NCBI RefSeq assembly: GCF_002803155.1
Contig: NZ_NNBP01000001.1
Coordinates: 682,001 to 746,000, forward strand
Length of the DNA stretch: 64,000 bases
Direction: 5' to 3'
Source of the DNA: Streptomyces sp. CB02959
Lineage (GTDB): Bacteria; Actinomycetota; Actinomycetes; Streptomycetales; Streptomycetaceae
A program made the translations under genes and the position numbers. Shown here one piece after another: positions 1 through 8,875 of the stretch (positions within the stretch are counted from its first letter, which is position 1; each line of letters starts with the position of its first letter). The notes under the pieces were generated by a model. That model was not told the origin of the DNA. It saw only the letters and a list, made by a program, of their open reading frames with translations, and searched no databases.

Positions 1-380
1 AGCATCGCCCGCTGCACCGTGTCGGCCACCAGGGTGGTGCGGGCGTGCAGCGCCTCGCGTTCGAGCCGGGTGCGGCACAGCACCAGGGCGAAGACACCCA
101 CCAGGAACGCCCCGAAGACGCCGACGACCCGGCTGGCGGGGGCCCAGTCGGGCACCGTCAGCAGGTCGACGTAGGTGAGGGAGACGACGTAGACGAGGGC
201 CACCAGCAGTGTGCGGCGGTAGGAGCAGCGCAGCGCGGCGACCAGCGGGGCGATCCCCATGAACGCGGAGATGTGCAGCTCCGGGCCGGTCGTGGCGTCC
301 ACCGTAGCGACGACCAGGATGGCGAGGATCAGCAGCACGGGGGCGAGGAGGCCGCCCTCGGCGGGGCGATGGGCTGGCAT
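1..380 (-). CDS. SpoIIE/PP2C-family membrane phosphatase, N-terminus only (runs off left edge)
   Basis: Only the first 126 codons lie in the window; the gene continues past base 1. The ATG at 380 is fixed by an in-frame TGA three codons upstream. After a short hydrophilic start there are several hydrophobic segments (about residues 10-30, 40-60, 65-80 and 85-105), then a basic linker ending in ADTVQRAM. That linker closely resembles the junction preceding the SpoIIE catalytic domain in Streptomyces membrane phosphatases (VQRALL-type motif). Such proteins are usually PP2C-like serine phosphatases acting on anti-sigma-factor antagonists. The catalytic domain is not visible, so the assignment rests on topology and this linker. 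Confidence 0.6.
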   Translation of the reverse strand, partial: MPAHRPAEGGLLAPVLLILAILVVATVDATTGPELHISAFMGIAPLVAALRCSYRRTLLVALVYVVSLTYVDLLTVPDWAPASRVVGVFGAFLVGVFALVLCRTRLEREALHARTTLVADTVQRAM

Positions 381-518
381 GACACTTCAAGCCTGCGGGA
401 CGTTCCGCGAGCGCGCACAGGGGCGAAGGTCCGCGCCGCCCGTGGCGAAGGTCCCGGAAGCGGGGGTGGGGGCGAGGGCGGTCGGGTGAGGTGGCGGGGC
501 CGGGGCGGCGCCGGTGCC

Positions 519-1124
519 CTAGAGCCAGCCCTTGTCGCGGGCGGTGCGGACCGCCTCGGCGCGGTTGCGGGCGCCGGTCTTCTGGATGGCGAGCGAGAGG
601 TAGTTGCGGACCGTGCCCTGGGAGAGGTGCAGCCCGGCGGCGATCTCGGCGTTGGTGGAGCCGTCGGCGGCGGCGTGCAGCACCTCGCGCTCGCGCTCGG
701 TCAGCGGGCTGGCGCCGTCGGCCAGCGCGGCCACCGCCAGCGCCGGGTCGATGACCCGCTCGCCGCGCAGCACCCGGCGCACGGCGTCCGCGAGCCGGGC
801 CGCCGGGGCGTCCTTGACCAGGAAGGCGTCCGCGCCCGCCTCCATGGCCCGGCGCAGATAGCCGGGGCGGCCGAAGGTGGTGAGGATGACGACCTTCACG
901 CCGGGCAGTTCGGCGCGCAGCCGGGCCGCGGCGTCCAGGCCGCTCAGGCCGGGCATCTCGATGTCCAGCAGCGCGACGTCGACGTCGTGGGCCCGCGCCT
1001 GGTCGAGGACCTCGTCGCCGCGTGCCGCCTGGGCGACGACGTCGAGGTCGTCCTCCAGGGACAGCAGCGCCGCCAGCGCCTCCCGGACCATCGACTGGTC
1101 CTCCGCCAGCAGCAGTCTGATCAT
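519..1124 (-). CDS. NarL/LuxR-family two-component response regulator
   Basis: A 201-residue response regulator. The receiver domain has the acidic pair E8-D9, phosphoacceptor D54 in LLDIEMPG, T82 and K104. A LuxR-type helix-turn-helix follows at about 140-201 (LTEREREVL, then SQGTVRNYLS). I chose the ATG at 1124 because the receiver fold begins immediately with MIRLLLAED; the open frame reaches 1310 but that extension has no domain character. It lies 208 bases after the histidine kinase gene and is presumably its partner. With the ABC-2 exporter upstream this is a DesKR/LiaRS-like export-plus-sensing cassette. A perfect palindrome upstream of the exporter is a candidate target site. Confidence 0.93.
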   Translation of the reverse strand: MIRLLLAEDQSMVREALAALLSLEDDLDVVAQAARGDEVLDQARAHDVDVALLDIEMPGLSGLDAAARLRAELPGVKVVILTTFGRPGYLRRAMEAGADAFLVKDAPAARLADAVRRVLRGERVIDPALAVAALADGASPLTEREREVLHAAADGSTNAEIAAGLHLSQGTVRNYLSLAIQKTGARNRAEAVRTARDKGWL

Positions 1125-1332
1125 GCCGGCCAGCTTACGGCCTGACGCGGCCGCGGCGGCCGGGACCGGGAGCCCGCGCAACCGCTTGCCGGGGACGGTC
1201 CCGGCGCAGCGGTGGCCCCGGGTCCTGTCGTCACGCTCCTGGTCGTCGATCGGCACCCGGCGCACCGGGAGCACGCACCGAACACCGCCCGGCCCGCCCT
1301 CCCGGCGCACGACGGGACTTTGCGGACACGGC

Positions 1333-2613
1333 CTAGACCGGCCCGTTCACCGGTGGCCCGGTCACCGGCTCCGGGGAGGTGTCCGACCCGGGTATCGGAT
1401 CCTCCGGGGACGCGGCCGGGGTGGTCCTGGGAACGTATGCGCGCAGGGCGAAGCCCCGGGAACCGGGGGTCTGGCCGGTCTCCAGACGGCCGTCGGCGAG
1501 GGCCAGCCGCTCGCGGAGGCCGGCGAGGCCGTTGCCGTCGTGCCGGCCGCGGAGCGGGCCTTCGCCGTCGTCGTTCACCGTGAGGCGGACGTAGTGCCGG
1601 TCGTCGGCCTCCCACTCCTCGGTGAGCAGCAGTTCGCAGTGGCGGGCGCCGCTGTGCCGGACGACGTTGGTGACCGCTTCGCGCAGCGCCCAGGCCAGCG
1701 CGCCCTCGGTGTCGGCGGTCAGCCCGCGGGGCTCGCCCTCCAGGGCCGGGTCGGCGGTGAGCGCGATACCGGCGGTGCGCAGGGCGGCGCGGGCGCCGGC
1801 CAGCTCCACGGCCAGGCGGGGACGGCGGTACCCGGTGACCGCCTCGCGGACGTCCACCAGGGCCTGGCGGCTGACCTGCTCGATGTCGGCGACCTGCTTG
1901 GCGGCGTCCTCGGGGCGGTCCGGCAGCATCCGCCCGGCCAGCTCGCTCTTGAGGGTTATCAGGGAGAGCGAGTGGCCCAGGAGGTCGTGCAGGTCGCGGG
2001 CGAGCCGCAGCCGCTCCTCGTTGGCGGCGAGGCGGGCGACCTCCTCCCGGGCGACGCGGAGTTCCTGGCTGGTGCGGACCAGGTTCTGCACGCCGATCAT
2101 GACGAATCCGCTGCCGAGGGCGGGGAGGGCGTAGGCGAAGAGGTAGTAGTTGCGGATCTCCGCATAGCGGGCGCCGACCGCTATCAGCACCACGGTGATG
2201 AGCGGGATGGCCCAGCGGGAGCGCTGCCAGGGCAGCACCACCGCGGAGGCCACGCTGGTGAAGATGAACAGCACCAGCCAGGAGGAGCCCAGCGTCCAGG
2301 TCAGGGCGACGGACAGCGCCAGCATCGCGGCCAGCGGGCTGTACCGCAGCGAGACGGGCGGCCTGCGCCACATGTGGCGGACGATCAGGATGATGTAGGC
2401 GAGGACGAAGAGTGCAAGGCCGACGAAGCCCCAGATCCGGTCGGCGGTGGTGACGCCGTGGCCGGTCAGCTCGCCCACCGGGCCGGCGAGGTAGAGCAGC
2501 CAGATGCCGATCCACATCGACTTGCGGAGGGCCTGGCGGCGACTGTGCGGGCGCTGCCCGATCAGCACCGGGTTCCGGTCGTCGGGTGCGCTCTTCGTCT
2601 CCACCGGTCTCAT
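1333..2613 (-). CDS. NarL-type sensor histidine kinase (HisKA_3)
   Basis: A 426-residue membrane histidine kinase. Five or six hydrophobic segments occupy about residues 33-175. The dimerisation domain carries the phosphoacceptor H209 in ARDLHDLLGHSLS. The HATPase part has an N box (E312 to N316, REAVTNVVRH) and a G box (NDDG at 347-350, then GNGLAGLRERL). The ATG at 2613 overlaps the stop of the permease gene (ATGA), so it is translationally coupled to the exporter. It should autophosphorylate and pass phosphate to the regulator encoded just downstream. The large membrane part and lack of an extended outside loop suggest intramembrane sensing, possibly of the exporter or of membrane stress; that is inference. 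Confidence 0.93.
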   Translation of the reverse strand: MRPVETKSAPDDRNPVLIGQRPHSRRQALRKSMWIGIWLLYLAGPVGELTGHGVTTADRIWGFVGLALFVLAYIILIVRHMWRRPPVSLRYSPLAAMLALSVALTWTLGSSWLVLFIFTSVASAVVLPWQRSRWAIPLITVVLIAVGARYAEIRNYYLFAYALPALGSGFVMIGVQNLVRTSQELRVAREEVARLAANEERLRLARDLHDLLGHSLSLITLKSELAGRMLPDRPEDAAKQVADIEQVSRQALVDVREAVTGYRRPRLAVELAGARAALRTAGIALTADPALEGEPRGLTADTEGALAWALREAVTNVVRHSGARHCELLLTEEWEADDRHYVRLTVNDDGEGPLRGRHDGNGLAGLRERLALADGRLETGQTPGSRGFALRAYVPRTTPAASPEDPIPGSDTSPEPVTGPPVNGPV

Positions 2614-3347
2614 GCCTTCCGAGTGTCCTTGCGGTACAGCCAGGCCGCACCACCCACGAAGACGACGAGGTAGCCCAGCAGGATCGCCATGTCCTTGACG
2701 TGCGGCGCGCCGCCGGCCTCGACGGCGGTGCCCAGCGCCGCGTACGCGTGCGTCGGCAGCCACTCGGAGATGTTCTGCACCCACTGCGGCAGCAGCGTCA
2801 TCGGCATCCACAGGCCGCCGAGGAAGGCCAGCGCGAAGAAGCAGAGCATGGAGACCGGGCGGACCGCATCGCCACTGGCGAGGTAGCCGATGGCGACGCC
2901 CAGGGCGGCGAAGACGAAGCTGCCGAGCCAGGTGCCGACGGCGATGGCGATCCACTGCCAGGCTTCGAGGCGGACGCCCTTGACCGCGGCGGCGGCGATC
3001 ATGACCAGCAGGATCGACGGCAGGCTGACCGTGGCCGCAGCGGCTATCTTGGCGGCGACGTAGCCGCGGCCGGGCAGTGCGGTCAGCCGCAGCTGGCGCA
3101 CCCAGCCCTGCTCGCGCTCCTTGGCGATGCGCTCGCTGTTGCCCAGCAGGACGGCGGTCATGGCGCCGAAGGCGGCCATCGAGACCATGTAGTACAGCCC
3201 CATGTCGAGGCCGGTCCCGGGGATCGGCTTGCTGTCCGCGCCGCCCGCGATGATCAGGTAGAGGGCCGGCGGGTAGATCACCGAGAAGAACATGAACTTC
3301 TTGTTGCGCAGCGCGCGGAGGATCTCAAGCTTGATCAGGGTGGTCAT
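2610..3347 (-). CDS. ABC-2 type exporter permease
   Basis: A 245-residue integral membrane protein with about six hydrophobic segments: one near residues 20-38, then paired segments around 55-75, 105-130, 140-165, 170-190 and 220-238. It has the layout of ABC-2 (DrrB/YadH-like) permeases, including the charged loop ERIAKEREQGWVRQLRL before the third segment. Its start overlaps the end of the ATPase gene by four bases and its stop overlaps the kinase start, so ATPase, permease and kinase are tightly coupled. Likely role: the membrane half of an exporter for a drug, lipid or peptide. The substrate cannot be read from sequence. Confidence 0.9.
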   Translation of the reverse strand: MTTLIKLEILRALRNKKFMFFSVIYPPALYLIIAGGADSKPIPGTGLDMGLYYMVSMAAFGAMTAVLLGNSERIAKEREQGWVRQLRLTALPGRGYVAAKIAAAATVSLPSILLVMIAAAAVKGVRLEAWQWIAIAVGTWLGSFVFAALGVAIGYLASGDAVRPVSMLCFFALAFLGGLWMPMTLLPQWVQNISEWLPTHAYAALGTAVEAGGAPHVKDMAILLGYLVVFVGGAAWLYRKDTRKA

Positions 3348-4315
3348 CGGGCCGCCTCCTCGGCGGTGGTGATGGCGATGAACGCCTGCTCCAGGCCGAG
3401 GCCGGAGACTTCGAGGTTGCGCGGGTAGAGGCCGAGGCCGTAGAGGGCGTGCACGGTGGCGTCGGCGTCCTGGGACTGGATGCGGACGGTGCGCGCGGTG
3501 CCCCCGGCGGAGCCGCTGTTGGACACGGTCAGGGAGGTGAGGTGCGGCAGCGCCTCCAGGGCGCCGCGGTCCGCCAGCTCGTCCAGGTCGAAGGTGATCC
3601 GGCGGGCGCCGGCCCGGGCCTTGATCTCGGCGGAGGTGCCGTCGGCCAGCACCCGGCCGCGGTGCAGCACGATCACCCGGTCGGCGATCTCGTCGGCCTC
3701 TTCGAGGTAGTGCGTGGCGAAGAGGACCGTGCGGCCCTCCTGGGCCTGGCGGCGCATGGCGCCCCAGAAGGTCTGCCGGGACGAGACGTCCATGCCGGTG
3801 GTGGGCTCGTCCAGCACGATGAGGTCGTTGGCGCCGGCGGTGGCGAGGGCGAACCGCACCCGCTGCTCCTGGCCGCCGGAGAGCTTGCCGACCACCCGGT
3901 CGGCGATGTCCGTGATGCCGGCGGAGGCCAGGATCTGGTCCACCGGATAGCCCTGCGGGTGCAGGTCGCGGGCGAGCTGGACCAGCTCCCGGACCTTGAC
4001 GCCCTCCATCAGGCCGCCGCTCTGGAGCATCGCGCCGACCCTGCCCAGCTGGATGGCGCGCTGCGGAGTGGTGCCGAAGAGGGACACCGACCCGGTGTCG
4101 GGGGTGCGCAGGCCGAGGAGCAGGTCGAGGGTGGAGGACTTGCCGGCGCCGTTGGGGCCGAGGAGGGCGACGGTCTCGCCGGGGTGCAGCTCCAGGTGCA
4201 GGTCGGCCACCGCGCGCACCGCGCCGTAACTCTTACTGACCCCCTGGAAGCTGACCACCGGGGCCCGTCCCGCGTCCTGCGCGGGGGTGGCTGTGGTGGT
4301 AGCTGTCTTCGTCAT
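3344..4315 (-). CDS. ABC transporter ATP-binding protein (DrrA-like exporter)
   Basis: A 323-residue ATPase. Walker A is GPNGAGKSS at residues 53-61, the signature is LSGGQEQRVRF, Walker B is LIVLDEPTTGMD, and the switch histidine is in FATHYLEEADEI. A C-terminal extension of about 90 residues after the nucleotide-binding domain is typical of DrrA/CcmA-like exporters. First gene of the unit ATPase-permease-kinase-regulator. The ATG at 4315 is preceded by a 170-base leader containing a 7-2-7 perfect palindrome, suggesting autoregulation by the downstream two-component system. The substrate is unknown; drug or antimicrobial-peptide resistance is the usual role of such cassettes. Confidence 0.93.
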   Translation of the reverse strand: MTKTATTTATPAQDAGRAPVVSFQGVSKSYGAVRAVADLHLELHPGETVALLGPNGAGKSSTLDLLLGLRTPDTGSVSLFGTTPQRAIQLGRVGAMLQSGGLMEGVKVRELVQLARDLHPQGYPVDQILASAGITDIADRVVGKLSGGQEQRVRFALATAGANDLIVLDEPTTGMDVSSRQTFWGAMRRQAQEGRTVLFATHYLEEADEIADRVIVLHRGRVLADGTSAEIKARAGARRITFDLDELADRGALEALPHLTSLTVSNSGSAGGTARTVRIQSQDADATVHALYGLGLYPRNLEVSGLGLEQAFIAITTAEEAAR

Positions 4316-4373
4316 GGCATTCAGCTTCCTGGATCGTCGCGTCGTCCGGCAGTGTCAGGTGTCCGCAAGGCGG

Positions 4374-4389
4374 CATGACAGATGTCATG
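4374..4389. promoter_or_regulatory. Perfect palindrome, candidate operator of the exporter/two-component unit
   Basis: CATGACA-GA-TGTCATG is a perfect 7-2-7 inverted repeat, 59 bases upstream of the ATPase start. A second palindrome, CCCCTAGGGG, follows at 4398-4407. Placement and two-fold symmetry suit a dimeric NarL-type regulator. No experimental support is visible. Confidence 0.5.
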
Positions 4390-4486
4390 GGTGAGGCCCC
4401 CTAGGGGAATCCCGGAGGACTCGCCCCAGAGGGCCTCTGACCTGCGCTTTCCGTAGTGTACGGCGGCTGGACGGGAAGCTTTGGCG

Positions 4487-6769
4487 TCAGCTGCCGTCGG
4501 TCGCGATGGTCTGGACGCGCTCGGCGGGGGTCGTGCCGACCAGCGCCTTGCCCACCGCGCCGGCCACCTCCTCGACGCTGACCGGGTGCTTGCTGCCGTC
4601 GCCCTTGGTCACCAGGACTTTGTCGAAGGTGGTGCCGTAGAGCTCCTTGAGGGCCGGCCGGTCGTAGTAGGGCACCAGCTGGCCGTCGATGATCTTGAAG
4701 GACAGGAACTTCGGGATGGACTTCTGCGGGCTGAAGGAGACCGCGTGCTGGGCGTCCGTCCGGACCGTGATCAGCCCGGACATCGCCGGCTCGGCGAACT
4801 GTTTGAGCGCCTTGTCCACCGCGGCCTTGCCGACCTTGGGCTGCTGGGTGGTGGCGGCGAGCACCACGGGGGTGTCGCCACCGGTGCTGACGCGGTTGAG
4901 GTACGCCTCAGCGATCTTGTTCTCGGAGGCGGCGACGTCGATCGCCTTGTGCGGGGCGCCGTAGTGCGGCACCGCCTTGCCGTTCTCGAACGTGATCCCG
5001 CCGTCCGCCTCGGCGTCCGCGGGCCCGGTCACGCCCTGCAGCGCGACCCCCAGCTTCTCCTTGTCGGTGATCACCGCCGGCTGGGCGGTGCGCTTGACGC
5101 CGAAGAGCGAGCCGACGACGGAGATCGGGTTGTAGTCCCGACCGGCCGCGTTGCGGACCGTGGCCTGGAGGTCGACGTCCAGCCCCGCCCGGGCGGGCAG
5201 CAGGGTCTCGGGCTTGCCGTCGACCGTGATCTTGAGCGGTGCGGTGCGGCGGTCCTTGAGGGCGGTCTCCAGCTTCTTGACCGCCTCGTCCTTGGAGCTG
5301 CCGCCGATCTCCACGCCGAGCGCGGTGGTGTTGTTGGGGACGTCGGCGTGGTCGAGCAGCAGCCCGGCACCGTAGGCCACGCCCGCCAGCACCACGACCG
5401 CGACACCGGCGAGCACCAGCTTGCTGCGGCCCTTCTTGGGCGGGTTGATCGGCTCGGGGATCTTGGGCCGCGGCTTGGGGGCCGCCGCCGCCTCGTCACC
5501 ACCGGGCACCCCGGTGAACGGGGTGGCGGCCGCCGGGCCGTCGTTCGCGGGCACCTTGGGGATCCCGCTGACGAGGGTGTCGCCGGACACCCGGCCGCCG
5601 GGGCCGCCGCTCTTCGGGCCGCCCTTGGGGCCGGACCCGGCGCCCTTGCCCTTCCGGCCACTGGTCAGGCCGCCCGCGATGCCGCCGGTCACGCCGAGGC
5701 CGCCGGCGGGCGGCGCCGCGGGCTGCGGGGTGAGCTCGGCGGTGTCGTCGCTCATCCGGCCCGCGGCGCTCTTGCCGGCGCTGGGGTCGCTGAAGCCGGG
5801 CGGGAGGTCGAGGGCCGAGTCGCCGCGCGCCGGGCCGGCCGTCGGGCCGCTGGGGGCCGGGCCACCCGCCGGGGCGTCGAACGGGTTGCGGTCGCGGGCG
5901 GGCTGCGCCGGCGCGTCGAACGGCGAACCGTCGCGCGGGCCTCCGTCGAACGGGGATGCCGCGCCGCGCGGACCGCCGTCGAACGGGGAGGGGCCGGTCA
6001 GCGGGTCGCTCCCGAGGGGGTCGCCGCCCAAGGGGTCGCTGCCGAGCGGGTCACCACCCAGGGGGTCACTGCCCAGAGGGTCGCCGCCGAGGGGCTTGCC
6101 GCCCAGCGGATCGCTCCCCAGGGGGTTGCCGCCCAGCGGGTCGCTCTCATAGGGCGAAATGCTCCGCCCGTGGCCGCCGCCGCTCTGCGGGGCCGGCGCG
6201 GAGGGCGGCGGGGCGTCCGAGAAGTACGGGAGGTCCGGGCGCTGCGGGGCGGTGCCGCCCGTCGCGCCGGGCTCCGCCGGCGCCGGGGAGGCGCCGGCGG
6301 CCGGCGGCTTCCCGGGGGTCTGGCCCTGCGGCTTGCGCGGCGCGAACCAGTCGCTGGTCGTCTTCTCCTTCGGGGCGGCGGGTGCCTCGTCCGCAACCGC
6401 CTCCGGCCGCGGCGTCTCCGCCGTGCGTTCGGCGGCCCGCTCACCTCCGAAGGCCGGACCGGACGTCCCCGTGGAACCGGACGAGCCGGCGGAACCGCCG
6501 GGTGCAGCCGATGCGTTCATGCCGGACTCCTCACCGACGGGCTTGCGCACGACGACCGGCGGGATGGGGCGGGACCCCGGAATGTTGATCTTGATCCGCG
6601 TCGTCAGCGTGGTCTCGGTCTTGGGCTCCTCCGGCCGGTCCGCGGCTCCGGTACCCGGCGCCTCGCCGGCCTCTCCCCTGGGCGAGCCGTAGGGCGGTGT
6701 CCCCGACGGGTACACGGCTCCGCCACGGCCCCGGGGGCCGGAGGACGAACTGTCAGATTCACGACTCAA
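4487..6769 (-). CDS. Membrane-anchored protein with peptidoglycan-binding-like (VanW-associated) outer domain
   Basis: A 760-residue protein. I chose the TTG at 6769 because GGGAGA lies about 8 bases upstream; the open frame extends further but reads as antisense of neighbours. Residues 1 to about 445 are a Gly/Pro/Asp-rich cytoplasmic region with a tandem five-residue repeat (DPLGS/DPLGG). One helix at about 450-474 follows a basic KKGRSK stop-transfer. The last 286 residues are extracellular and resemble the paired PG_binding_4 modules found beside VanW domains, but I see no VanW domain. Likely a cell-envelope protein with a large disordered inner tail. Function is unproven. Confidence 0.8.
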   Translation of the reverse strand: MSRESDSSSSGPRGRGGAVYPSGTPPYGSPRGEAGEAPGTGAADRPEEPKTETTLTTRIKINIPGSRPIPPVVVRKPVGEESGMNASAAPGGSAGSSGSTGTSGPAFGGERAAERTAETPRPEAVADEAPAAPKEKTTSDWFAPRKPQGQTPGKPPAAGASPAPAEPGATGGTAPQRPDLPYFSDAPPPSAPAPQSGGGHGRSISPYESDPLGGNPLGSDPLGGKPLGGDPLGSDPLGGDPLGSDPLGGDPLGSDPLTGPSPFDGGPRGAASPFDGGPRDGSPFDAPAQPARDRNPFDAPAGGPAPSGPTAGPARGDSALDLPPGFSDPSAGKSAAGRMSDDTAELTPQPAAPPAGGLGVTGGIAGGLTSGRKGKGAGSGPKGGPKSGGPGGRVSGDTLVSGIPKVPANDGPAAATPFTGVPGGDEAAAAPKPRPKIPEPINPPKKGRSKLVLAGVAVVVLAGVAYGAGLLLDHADVPNNTTALGVEIGGSSKDEAVKKLETALKDRRTAPLKITVDGKPETLLPARAGLDVDLQATVRNAAGRDYNPISVVGSLFGVKRTAQPAVITDKEKLGVALQGVTGPADAEADGGITFENGKAVPHYGAPHKAIDVAASENKIAEAYLNRVSTGGDTPVVLAATTQQPKVGKAAVDKALKQFAEPAMSGLITVRTDAQHAVSFSPQKSIPKFLSFKIIDGQLVPYYDRPALKELYGTTFDKVLVTKGDGSKHPVSVEEVAGAVGKALVGTTPAERVQTIATDGS
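5993..6142 (-). repeat. Ten tandem 15-bp coding repeats (DPLGG/DPLGS)
   Basis: In the coding direction ten consecutive five-residue units read DPLGG, NPLGS, DPLGG, KPLGG, DPLGS, DPLGG, DPLGS, DPLGG, DPLGS, DPLTG. They fill exactly 150 bases. A related SPFDGGPRG-type repeat continues just downstream in the protein. Confidence 0.92.
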
Positions 6770-6984
6770 AGCAGGTTCTCCCGGTTGGCTCCGCCGCTCG
6801 TCAGAGATAATCCCCGGCCTCAGGCCGGCAGGTGCCCCCAGGGCGGCGCGGCGGCGCGCACCACCATACTGGCCGCCGCCGGCCGACACCCTGGGTGCGC
6901 GGGAACACCGCCCCGCCGGCCGCCGCTCCGCCACCGCGGCCGGCACCCCGGGAACCCGCGGCATCCGTCCTGGTATGAACCACG

Positions 6985-7554
6985 TCATCCGCCAACTCGG
7001 CCCCGGGGCACGCCGGCAGCGCGCAGCTGGTTCCCGGTGGCACAGATCACAGCGATCACGATGCCGCCCAACAGGAAGGCGTACGAGCCGAGCCCCGGCC
7101 CGAACAGGAAGTCGCCCTCCGGCCGGACATCGCTGAGCAGCAGGAACACCGTCACCAGCCAGGCGGCGCCGGGCACCAGGACCCCGCCCGCGGTGCCGGT
7201 GGCCCGGGCGCCCCCGTAGAAGAGACCGCCGAGACCGGCCAGGGCCAGCAGCAACCCGCCCGGGAACCATGCCGCTTGGAGGAGCGTTCCGGCCAACGCG
7301 ACCAGGACGGCCACGACCAGCAGCAGGACGTACAGGCCCACCCGGCCCGGCGTCAGCGGTGCACCCGGTGCGGGCCGGGCCGCCGGCACACCCGGGGTGC
7401 CGGCGCCGGACGCGGCCGGGCCGCCGCCGGACGCCCGGGTCCGGCGGCCCTCGTCCGCGTCGGCGCCGCCGTTCCGGGCGCCGCCCTTGCCCTTGGGCGT
7501 GCCGCCCTTGGCCCCGCCGCCCTTGGGCGTGCCGCCACCGTTGGACGTCGTCAT
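6985..7554 (-). CDS. DUF6113 family membrane protein
   Basis: A 189-residue protein. A Gly/Lys-rich hydrophilic N-terminus of about 65 residues contains KGG/PKGG repeats. Four hydrophobic segments follow at about 70-92, 97-115, 120-140 and 155-177. Its ATG overlaps the mshB stop by four bases, so it is co-translated with mshB. I recognise the arrangement as the DUF6113 protein that follows mshB in Streptomyces. No enzymatic motif is visible and its role is unknown. The 215 bases between it and the next minus-strand gene hold no coding signal I can support. Confidence 0.82.
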   Translation of the reverse strand: MTTSNGGGTPKGGGAKGGTPKGKGGARNGGADADEGRRTRASGGGPAASGAGTPGVPAARPAPGAPLTPGRVGLYVLLLVVAVLVALAGTLLQAAWFPGGLLLALAGLGGLFYGGARATGTAGGVLVPGAAWLVTVFLLLSDVRPEGDFLFGPGLGSYAFLLGGIVIAVICATGNQLRAAGVPRGRVGG

Positions 7555-8570
7555 TCCGCCGCCTCCTCACTGCGGGCACGTCGCTCCGTGCCCGTCGAAC
7601 CGGCCGACTCCCCGACGCCGGCGAAGAGATCGTCCTCACGCTGCCCGTCGGACGCGCCGGGCGTCCCCTGCACCAGCCGGTAGTGCTCGGTGCCGAACAG
7701 CGGCTGCCCCAGGTCGTTGGAGAGCGCGAAGAACGCCCCGTCGACCACGATCTGGGTCACATGTGCGCGCATCGCCGCGGTCTTCGCGTCCGCGTACCCG
7801 CCGGCACCGGCGATCGTCGTGGTGACCGTGTCGTCCGGAACCACACCCGGCACGTCGTCCACCGCCGCGACCCCGGCGAAGCCGTGCCCGGCCGCACGCA
7901 CCGCGGCGAGGCCCGCCTCGACCTCCGAGCGGGGGTTGCAGTTCCAGTAAATCTTTTCGATCGCATACGCGCCGCCGAGATCCGGGCGGAAGTCCGCCCG
8001 TGCGGCCAGCTCCGCGGCCCGCACGGCAACGCGGTGGGCCTGGATGTGATCGGGGTGGCCGTATCCGCCATTCGGGTCATAGGTGACCAGGACCTGGGGG
8101 CGGACCTCGCGGATCACGGCCACCAGGTGGGCGGCCGCCTCGTCCACGGGGGCCTGCCAGAAGGAGCCCGACTGGTCGTTCTGGGGCGCGCCCATCATCC
8201 CGGAGTCGCGGTAGCGGCCGGGGCCGCCGAGGAAGCGGTGGTCGGTGACCCCGAGGGCGGTCATCGCCGCGGCCAGCTCATGGATGCGGTGCGGCCCCAG
8301 GGTGTCGTCGCGGTCCGGCGTCAGATGGGCGAGCTCGGGCGGGATGACCTCGCCCTCCTCGCCTCGGGTGCAGGTCACCAGCGTGACCAGCGCGCCTTCG
8401 GCCGCGTACTTCGCCATGGTGGCGCCGTTGTTGATCGACTCGTCGTCCGGGTGCGCGTGCACCAGGAGGAGACGGCGGGCGGGGAGGTCACTGCGCCGCG
8501 CTGGGGGTCCCCCCGGACGAAGCCTGGGGGAGCCTCCGCCCGCGGCGGCCGGGGCAGGGTGGGACGTCAT
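7551..8570 (-). CDS. mshB: MshB, GlcNAc-inositol deacetylase of mycothiol biosynthesis
   Basis: A 339-residue PIG-L-fold zinc deacetylase. It removes acetate from N-acetylglucosaminyl-inositol, the second committed step of mycothiol synthesis in the cytoplasm. The zinc/catalytic motif AHPDDE lies at residues 39-44, followed by [16 protein letters not shown], and a later PDHIQAH supplies the third zinc ligand. The sequence and the DUF6113 neighbour favour MshB over the mycothiol-conjugate amidase Mca. The first 30 residues are odd: a Gly/Pro/Arg stretch encoded by a palindromic G/C element at 8501-8532, absent from the MshB N-termini I remember, which start near the [16 protein letters not shown] segment. 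The ATG at 8570 is the best start in frame. Confidence 0.92.
   Translation of the reverse strand: MTSHPAPAAAGGGSPRLRPGGPPARRSDLPARRLLLVHAHPDDESINNGATMAKYAAEGALVTLVTCTRGEEGEVIPPELAHLTPDRDDTLGPHRIHELAAAMTALGVTDHRFLGGPGRYRDSGMMGAPQNDQSGSFWQAPVDEAAAHLVAVIREVRPQVLVTYDPNGGYGHPDHIQAHRVAVRAAELAARADFRPDLGGAYAIEKIYWNCNPRSEVEAGLAAVRAAGHGFAGVAAVDDVPGVVPDDTVTTTIAGAGGYADAKTAAMRAHVTQIVVDGAFFALSNDLGQPLFGTEHYRLVQGTPGASDGQREDDLFAGVGESAGSTGTERRARSEEAAE
8501..8532. repeat. Palindromic G/C element inside the 5' end of mshB
   Basis: The arms CCCCCCGG and CCTGGGGG (one mismatch) flank ACGAAG, and GGGGGTCCCCCC forms an overlapping hairpin. This resembles short palindromic sequences I recall scattered between Streptomyces genes. 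Here it is translated in frame as part of the MshB N-terminus. Confidence 0.6.
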
Positions 8571-8680
8571 GCAGACAGCCTACGAGCCGCCCCGCGCGCT
8601 CCCCGCAGCCGATCGGGGCGGCCGCCCGGACGCCCCGCGGGAGGGCGGGGCGGGGGCGGCTCGGGCCGACCGGGGCGCGA

Positions 8681-8875
8681 TCAGAACTTGATGCCGCCGA
8701 GCATGCCCGCGACATTGGTCGTCAGGCTCTTGATCGTCGGGGCGATGGACGAGCTGGCCAGATAGAAGCCCAGCAGCATGCAGACGAATGCATGCACCGC
8801 CTTCAGCCCGGACTTCTTGACAAGCAAGAAGACGATGATCGCCAGCAGCACCACCGCCGAAATCGAGAGTGCCAC
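8681..8875 (-). CDS. Conserved-looking small membrane protein (64 aa)
   Basis: A 64-residue protein from a GTG start at 8875 with a near-ideal ribosome site (GGAGGTG, 7 bases upstream). Two hydrophobic stretches (about 4-18 and 27-45) flank the basic turn KKSGLK; the tail ends in TTNVAGMLGGIKF. It sits 110 bases upstream of mshB on the same strand but has its own strong translation signal. I do not recognise a function. The frame is open and biased and the translation signal is strong, so I regard it as real. Confidence 0.75.
   Translation of the reverse strand: MALSISAVVLLAIIVFLLVKKSGLKAVHAFVCMLLGFYLASSSIAPTIKSLTTNVAGMLGGIKF

Noticed and set aside
1125..1310. 62-codon N-terminal extension of the response regulator
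   Set aside because: The receiver domain starts at the ATG at 1124; the extension is Arg/Gly-rich with no structure.
4481..7219. 912-codon plus-strand open frame
   Set aside because: It is antisense to the peptidoglycan-binding-like gene; its Arg/Gly/Ala-rich product has no domain and arises from G/C third-position bias.
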